64,000 nt of DNA from an uncultured Desulfosoma sp. Its GTDB lineage: Bacteria; Desulfobacterota; Syntrophobacteria; Syntrophobacterales; DSM-9756. The notes below the pieces were generated by a model. The model saw nothing but the letters and a program-made list of their open reading frames with translations. It made no database searches and had not been told where the DNA came from. Shown here piece by piece: positions 59,890 through 64,000 of the stretch (position 1 is the first letter of the stretch; every line of letters starts with the position of its first letter). The stretch lies in contig CALGPN010000005.1 of assembly GCA_937960435.1 (NCBI GenBank), forward strand, positions 1 to 64,000, read 5' to 3'. The translations under genes and the position numbers were made by a program.

Positions 59890-60606
59890 CTACAGAACCG
59901 AAAACAGCTCGGCAATTTGGTTTCGGATATATGCAAACGCCAGCAAAAGCTTTTCTTCCTCGTTTTCCCGCACCGCCGTGTACCGCTCGTCATCGATGCC
60001 ACAAAAGCTTCGAAACCGAGGGTCTTGGAGAATGGCATCGAAACGGTCGAGGTCGTAAGCCAGATACAAGAGCTTTCCCAATCCCGCTTCCATTCTTTGG
60101 CCGGGCCGGAAATCGGGCGGCATGACCTGATGAAAGGCTCGTTCCATGGTTTCGTAAGGGCCGACCCCTTGACTTTCCAGCCACTCGCCTACCGTCCACA
60201 GCTTTCCCTCATGCAAACCGAAGCAGCGCTTCTTGTCCGCCAGCAGGCGGTAAGCCCCGTCTTCCTTCGCCAAGTCCAAGGGAAACATCCGGCACGCCCA
60301 GGGCCTGTCGTCGTAGACGCGACACCCGTCATCGGCCACAAACGGACAACGCAAGGTCTCCGGGTCCATGGCCAGCTGCACCACCGGCACGTGGGTCACT
60401 TTGGCCAGATAGTGGCGCGTGTACCGGGCTAAAAATTCCCCCGAGCCTATCTTCAGGGCTCGACGAAGCCTCAAGACGTCGTACGGGGTGAGGTAGATGT
60501 TCACATCACGGCAGCACTGTGTAAAACAGGGCAGATCGTGATGACATGCAAAACGTAACGGACTGTCGGCGGAGAAAACCGTCTGAGCGTTTTCTGCAGG
60601 GTTCAT
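59890..60606 (-). CDS. YkgJ-family cysteine-cluster protein, copy 1
   Basis: The 238-residue protein has the same Cys pattern as its downstream neighbour: CHHDLPCFTQCCRDVN (21-36), CPFVADDGCRVYDDRPWACR and KKRCFGLHEGKLWTV. All eight or so metal-site cysteines look intact. Alignment by eye gives roughly one-third identity between the two copies, with the same LTPYDVLRL segment, so they arose by duplication and diverged. It lies downstream of the HdrBC and 84-residue Cys-rich genes, suggesting cluster- or metal-handling linked to that redox complex. Confidence 0.88.
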   Translation of the reverse strand: MNPAENAQTVFSADSPLRFACHHDLPCFTQCCRDVNIYLTPYDVLRLRRALKIGSGEFLARYTRHYLAKVTHVPVVQLAMDPETLRCPFVADDGCRVYDDRPWACRMFPLDLAKEDGAYRLLADKKRCFGLHEGKLWTVGEWLESQGVGPYETMERAFHQVMPPDFRPGQRMEAGLGKLLYLAYDLDRFDAILQDPRFRSFCGIDDERYTAVRENEEEKLLLAFAYIRNQIAELFSVL

Positions 60607-60664
60607 GGGGCCTTCCTTGATAACGTCAAATCCTTTCTGAGATCAAACCCCTCGAGGACAGGGA

Positions 60665-60919
60665 TCACTCTTCATACGGGAATGCTTCAAAATTTTTAAA
60701 GTCGGGATTTCCGTGCAGAAACATTTCCACAACCCGAAGCGTCTGGGGACCGCGACACAAGATCACCTGACATGTGCATTGGCGCCCACAGGCGTCACAG
60801 AAGTAATCCTCGTTCACCTGGCGCCCGCAGAAACAATAGGGCGTCATAGAAAGCTGCTCTTCCACCCACTCGGCGACGAAATAATCCTTTTGCTGAACCT
60901 TCAGCGCTTCCGGCGTCAC
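60665..60919 (-). CDS. Cysteine-rich protein downstream of HdrBC (84 aa)
   Basis: The product has seven cysteines in a compact motif: CFCGRQVNEDYFCDACGRQC (29-48), then TCQVILC (49-55), sufficient for two metal sites. The N-terminal 25 residues are a polar helix; the C-terminal part (TLRVVEMFLHGNPDFKNFEA) has no known domain. The start is GTG at 60919, preceded by GGAGCACG. It sits between HdrBC and the YkgJ pair and could be an electron-carrier or metal-binding accessory. I do not recognise the family. Confidence 0.7.
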   Translation of the reverse strand: MTPEALKVQQKDYFVAEWVEEQLSMTPYCFCGRQVNEDYFCDACGRQCTCQVILCRGPQTLRVVEMFLHGNPDFKNFEAFPYEE

Positions 60920-60947
60920 TGTCGTGCTCCTTGTCCGTGAAGAACAT

Positions 60948-60972
60948 GAGGGGCGGGCATCGCCCGCCCCTC
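60948..60972 (-). promoter_or_regulatory. GC-rich 11-bp hairpin between HdrBC and the small Cys-rich gene
   Basis: GAGGGGCGGGC and GCCCGCCCCTC form a perfect 11-bp stem with a 3-base loop. There is no T run, so it is more likely an mRNA stabilising or processing element, or an attenuator, than a simple terminator. Confidence 0.6.
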
Positions 60973-61013
60973 GAGGTTGCACTCCTCACATGCGGCAGCT
61001 CTGTTGCGCCAAT

Positions 61014-62174
61014 TTAAAGATTCGCCGCCAGCAGTTCGGAAAGTTCGGCGATTTCCAGCTGTTCCTGCTTGCCCAAACTGTTACAGGCGTCAATTAACAT
61101 GTTCATGCAGTACGGGCAAGCCGTGGCCAAAACTTTCGCGCCTTTGTCGATGGCGTCCGTCACGCGCAGTTCCCCGAAACGTTCTCCCATGGGCACTTCA
61201 GCCCAGATGCGGCCGCCGCCTCCCGCGCAGCAGAGGCTGAGCTCCCGCGACCGGCTGAGTTCCACGGTTCCGCCGTCCACAGCGTTTTCCAAAAGCTGCC
61301 GCGGGGCGTCAAAAACCCCGCTGTGACGGCCCAGGTAGCAGGGGTCGTGGAAGGCGACCTTTTTCGACCCATCCTTGGAAAGCTTCAGTCGGCCGTCTTG
61401 CACACACTGCGCCAATACCTGCGTGTAGTGGATGACTTCCCATCGGCCGCCCAATTCGGGGTATTCTTGCGTGAAGGTCCACAGGCAATGCGGCGAGGTG
61501 GTGATAATCTTTTTGACCCCTTTGGCATTGAAAAGCTCGATATTCGATTGGGCCAGCTTCTGGAACAGCTCTTCATCGCCCAGCTTGCGCATGCTCTCGC
61601 CGCAGCAGCTTTCTTCGTTCCCGATGACCCCGAAACTGATCCCCGCAGCTTTCAGTAACTTCACAATGCTCTGCGCGACCTTGGTGCTTCGCGGATCATA
61701 GCAGGAATGGCAACACACGAAGAGGAAGTACTCCGTGTCCGGCCCGAAGGTCGGCACCTCAAGGCCTTGCTGCCAGGCCGTGCGCTTCTCCCGAGGACCG
61801 GACCAGGGATTGCCGTTGGCATGGGCGCTTCCCAAAATGGGGCGCAAATTGGCCGGAGCCATCCCCGCCCCGACGATGCTTGCCCGCATGGCGCGCACAT
61901 TGTCCACGATTTTTACGCCCCGAGGGCAATTGCTCTGGCACATGCTGCAGGTGGTACACGCAAAGAGGATATGCTCGTCCTCGAAGCCTTCCATGCCCAT
62001 CTGGCCGAGGCGTTGCATGTGCCGGATGTTGAACTTTTCGCTGGTCTCACCCGGCACCAGGCGCCACGGGCACAAATTGGTGCACAAACCGCATTGCATG
62101 CACCAATTGACCGTCTCCGCACCCATGCTCACGATATAGTCGCGCATCTCCAGCGAGACGTATTTCGGCTCCAT
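61014..62174 (-). CDS. HdrBC-like heterodisulfide-reductase/QmoC-type iron-sulfur protein
   Basis: The 386-residue protein fuses an HdrC-like and an HdrB/D-like unit. Two [4Fe-4S] motifs are at the N-terminus: CMQCGLCTNLCPW (25-37) and CTTCSMCQSNCPRG (73-86). CCG domains follow: VCCHSCYDPRS... EESCCGE and HDPCYLGRHSG... LCCAGGGG... CPYC. Such subunits reduce a disulfide or quinone-like acceptor. No HdrE/QmoC cytochrome-b membrane helices are present. GGGAGGAG precedes the ATG at 62174, 39 bp after the HdrA gene, so the two act together in the cytoplasm. Confidence 0.9.
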   Translation of the reverse strand: MEPKYVSLEMRDYIVSMGAETVNWCMQCGLCTNLCPWRLVPGETSEKFNIRHMQRLGQMGMEGFEDEHILFACTTCSMCQSNCPRGVKIVDNVRAMRASIVGAGMAPANLRPILGSAHANGNPWSGPREKRTAWQQGLEVPTFGPDTEYFLFVCCHSCYDPRSTKVAQSIVKLLKAAGISFGVIGNEESCCGESMRKLGDEELFQKLAQSNIELFNAKGVKKIITTSPHCLWTFTQEYPELGGRWEVIHYTQVLAQCVQDGRLKLSKDGSKKVAFHDPCYLGRHSGVFDAPRQLLENAVDGGTVELSRSRELSLCCAGGGGRIWAEVPMGERFGELRVTDAIDKGAKVLATACPYCMNMLIDACNSLGKQEQLEIAELSELLAANL

Positions 62175-62213
62175 GTTTTTCTCCTCCCGTGCTGATCTCC
62201 CACGCACGAACCC

Positions 62214-64000
62214 TTAGAATCCTTTGTAGGGGTTCGGGCCCACGTTTTCCAAAGTCGCTGCAAAGTCATCCAGGATCTGCGGTAAACGGCCGTAATCGGT
62301 GATGGACACCTGCTCGAAGCGGACGCGGTCCGATTCCAGTACCAGCCGATCCAAAGTTTCTTTGATCTTGCTCATGCGAATGTTGGCCAGTTCGCTGCCT
62401 TTGACGAAATGGCACTGGTAATCGTCCCCGTGTTTGCACCCCAAAAGCAAAATGCCGTCGATTCCCTTGGAGAGCGCGTCGGCAATCCACACGAGGTTCA
62501 TGGACCCTAAGCACCGCACCGGGATGACTCTCACCCAAGGATTGTACTGCGCTCGGCGGATCCCCACCATGTCGAGAGCCGGGTAGGCGTCGTTTTCACA
62601 CGCCAAAACGACAATGCGAGGCTTTTCCTCATCCTCTTCGGGAACCTCGATGGTTTTGATCACGTTGCCGATCATGCCCACAGAGTAATTCTTAAACGAG
62701 ATGATCCGTTCCGGACACGCCCCCATGCACACACCGCATCGGCGGCACCGGGTGGGGTTGGGCAGCGGGTTGGCTTTTTCGTCTTCGTTGATGGCGCCGA
62801 AAGGACATTCCTCCGTGCATCGCTTGCACTGGGTGCAGCGCTGCATGAAAAATTCAGGGTAACTGAGGTCCCCCGCCCTGGGGTGGACCGCCTTGCCTTG
62901 GGACGTCATTTCCACGCACTGGATGGCTTTGAGCGCCGCCCCCGTCGCATCGTCCATGGCCCGAGCATAATCCATGGGCGCCCGCACAGTCCCGGCGGGA
63001 TAGATGCCCGTCCTCCGGGATTCATAAGGAAAACAGATGAAATGGGAATCAGGAAATCCGTACTTCAGGGCCGGGACTTCAGGGCCTTGCCGGTATTCCA
63101 GATTGAGAAGGTTCGAGACCAAAATGGTGTCGGCCGGGACCTCCAGCTCCTCTTCTCCTTCCTTGGGCTGTTGGGCCTTGTAGGGCTTTCCGAGCGACGC
63201 CGTGGACACCATGCCCGTAGCGAGCACCACAAGATCTACGGACTCCGAGACGATCGGAGCTCTTGTGAGCACATCTTCCGCCGCCACCGTCAGCGCCCCG
63301 GAGCCGTCGTCTTCAACCGCCGTGACCGATCCCCGCACAAAGACGACCCCGTCCTTCTGCACCTGCTTGTAGAAAAGCTCGTAATTTCCTGTAGCCCGCA
63401 TGTCCTTGTAGAAAATATACACGGGCATGTCGGGGTTTTGCTGTTTGAGAACTTTCGCTTGTTTCAGGGATTCCACACAGCAGGCGGCCGAACAATACGG
63501 CAAATGTTCCGGGTCGCGGGATCCGGCGCACAGCACGAAGGCCACGCTTTTCGCGGGCTGTCCGTTGGACGGTCGCACCACCCGGCCTTCTTTAAGCATG
63601 GCCTCCAGACGGTCCGCCGTGACGACGTCGGCATGGGACCCGTAGCCCAAGTGGGCGAGTTTTTCGGCGTCATAGGGCACCGACCCTGTGGCCAGAACCA
63701 CGGCGCCCACCCTTTCGGACACCGAGCTTCCGTTGGACTGGATGGTCACATCGAACATGCACGGCGCGCCGGCAATCTTTTGAATCTGGGCGCCCGTGTA
63801 CACCTTGATCTTGTCGCTTCCGGTCACGGCCGAAACGAGCGCTTCCACGTCGAAGCTCTGAGGCTCCTCATAGGGCGGCCCCAAGGGCGGCACGGAATGA
63901 ACGTTTTTCACATACCCGCCAAGGGTGTCGCTCTTTTCCACCAGGACGACGTCATAACCGGCCCCAGCCGCTTCTTTTGCCGCCGTCAACCCCGTCAGAC
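62214..64000 (-). CDS. HdrA-MvhD fusion (QmoB/HdrA-like FAD iron-sulfur protein), 5' end beyond the window
   Basis: The frame is open to the right edge, so the true start lies outside; the visible part is about 595 residues. It begins within the FAD-binding segment (LTGLTAAKEAAGAGYDVVLVEK). The HdrA pattern CAGSRDPEHLPYCSAACC follows. Two ferredoxin-like [4Fe-4S] sites, CTQCKRCTEECPFGA and CRRCGVCMGACPERI, lead to a C-terminal MvhD domain (IVVLACENDAYPALD, VRCLGSMNLVWI, GCKHGDDYQC). The fusion transfers electrons between a hydrogenase/NADH side and the Hdr side, possibly by flavin-based bifurcation. Confidence 0.93.
   Translation of the reverse strand, partial: LTGLTAAKEAAGAGYDVVLVEKSDTLGGYVKNVHSVPPLGPPYEEPQSFDVEALVSAVTGSDKIKVYTGAQIQKIAGAPCMFDVTIQSNGSSVSERVGAVVLATGSVPYDAEKLAHLGYGSHADVVTADRLEAMLKEGRVVRPSNGQPAKSVAFVLCAGSRDPEHLPYCSAACCVESLKQAKVLKQQNPDMPVYIFYKDMRATGNYELFYKQVQKDGVVFVRGSVTAVEDDGSGALTVAAEDVLTRAPIVSESVDLVVLATGMVSTASLGKPYKAQQPKEGEEELEVPADTILVSNLLNLEYRQGPEVPALKYGFPDSHFICFPYESRRTGIYPAGTVRAPMDYARAMDDATGAALKAIQCVEMTSQGKAVHPRAGDLSYPEFFMQRCTQCKRCTEECPFGAINEDEKANPLPNPTRCRRCGVCMGACPERIISFKNYSVGMIGNVIKTIEVPEEDEEKPRIVVLACENDAYPALDMVGIRRAQYNPWVRVIPVRCLGSMNLVWIADALSKGIDGILLLGCKHGDDYQCHFVKGSELANIRMSKIKETLDRLVLESDRVRFEQVSITDYGRLPQILDDFAATLENVGPNPYKGF

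Overview
The window looks like a chromosomal segment of a Desulfobacterota (former Deltaproteobacteria) sulfate reducer or syntroph. My best guess is a relative of Syntrophobacterales such as Desulfacinum or Desulfosoma. That placement is inference from gene content and GC-rich codon use: an HdrA-MvhD/HdrBC redox module, a DUF39 homocysteine-biosynthesis protein, a DmdC-type acyl-CoA dehydrogenase with FadJ and thiolase, YkgJ cysteine-cluster proteins, and the 'LPICAYCKKIRDD' sensor module. I saw no rRNA, tRNA, CRISPR array, insertion sequence or phage gene.

Layout. 1-3.6 kb: a methyltransferase fragment, a GT2 glycosyltransferase, a palindromic GGTTGGGG repeat patch, an EamA exporter, a SAM hydrolase and a small orphan gene with its own terminator. 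3.7-9.1 kb: uppP, a DedA-like protein and a Dpp/Opp-type ABC importer (binding protein plus two permeases, no ATPases). 9.2-16.3 kb: xseA-xseB and ispA-dxs-tlyA-rlmH, split by an antisense heptad-repeat coiled-coil gene. 16.4-19.8 kb: a NifU-like protein, hpt, a zinc-ribbon membrane protein, serS and an HU/IHF protein. 19.9-24.6 kb: a GT9 glycosyltransferase, a sigma-54 promoter driving glnB-amt, a structured intergenic RNA that resembles 6S RNA, and a tandem-Rossmann E1-like protein. 24.7-30.6 kb: a leftward TetR - acyl-CoA dehydrogenase - thiolase - FadJ operon with a strong promoter and a 20-bp palindromic operator at its start point. 30.8-33.8 kb: a three-gene operon encoding an unknown small protein, a histone-deacetylase-like hydrolase and a 560-residue protein with kinase-fold (SidJ-like) signatures. 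33.9-38.3 kb: LysE, DJ-1/PfpI, a Tat-exported metallophosphoesterase and creatininase. 38.4-45.6 kb: a U32 peptidase-family protein, then dnaE, a Mth938-like gene, holC and a TPR-like gene. 45.6-49.6 kb: envelope proteins and an ABC-F ATPase. 49.9-52.5 kb: a three-gene operon of two cysteine-rich proteins and a B12-binding radical SAM protein of the RiPP-maturation type. 52.6-57 kb: nth and a sulfur-transfer cluster (thioesterase, DUF39, LarE, PP-loop thiolase). 57.1-59.1 kb: a membrane sensor with a shortened binding domain and two small genes. 59.1-64 kb: two YkgJ proteins, a cysteine-rich 84-residue protein, and HdrBC and HdrA-MvhD fusions running off the right edge.

The best candidates for something undescribed are the HDAC/kinase-fold operon (30788-33719), the cysteine-rich/radical SAM operon (49873-52472), the structured RNA at 22921-23115, and the pairing of LarE with a second PP-loop enzyme where both show the three-cysteine pattern of [4Fe-4S]-dependent sulfur transferases. 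Start codons were moved inward wherever a Shine-Dalgarno-like sequence and the family N-terminus supported it. Family names are from memory of motifs, not from database searches.
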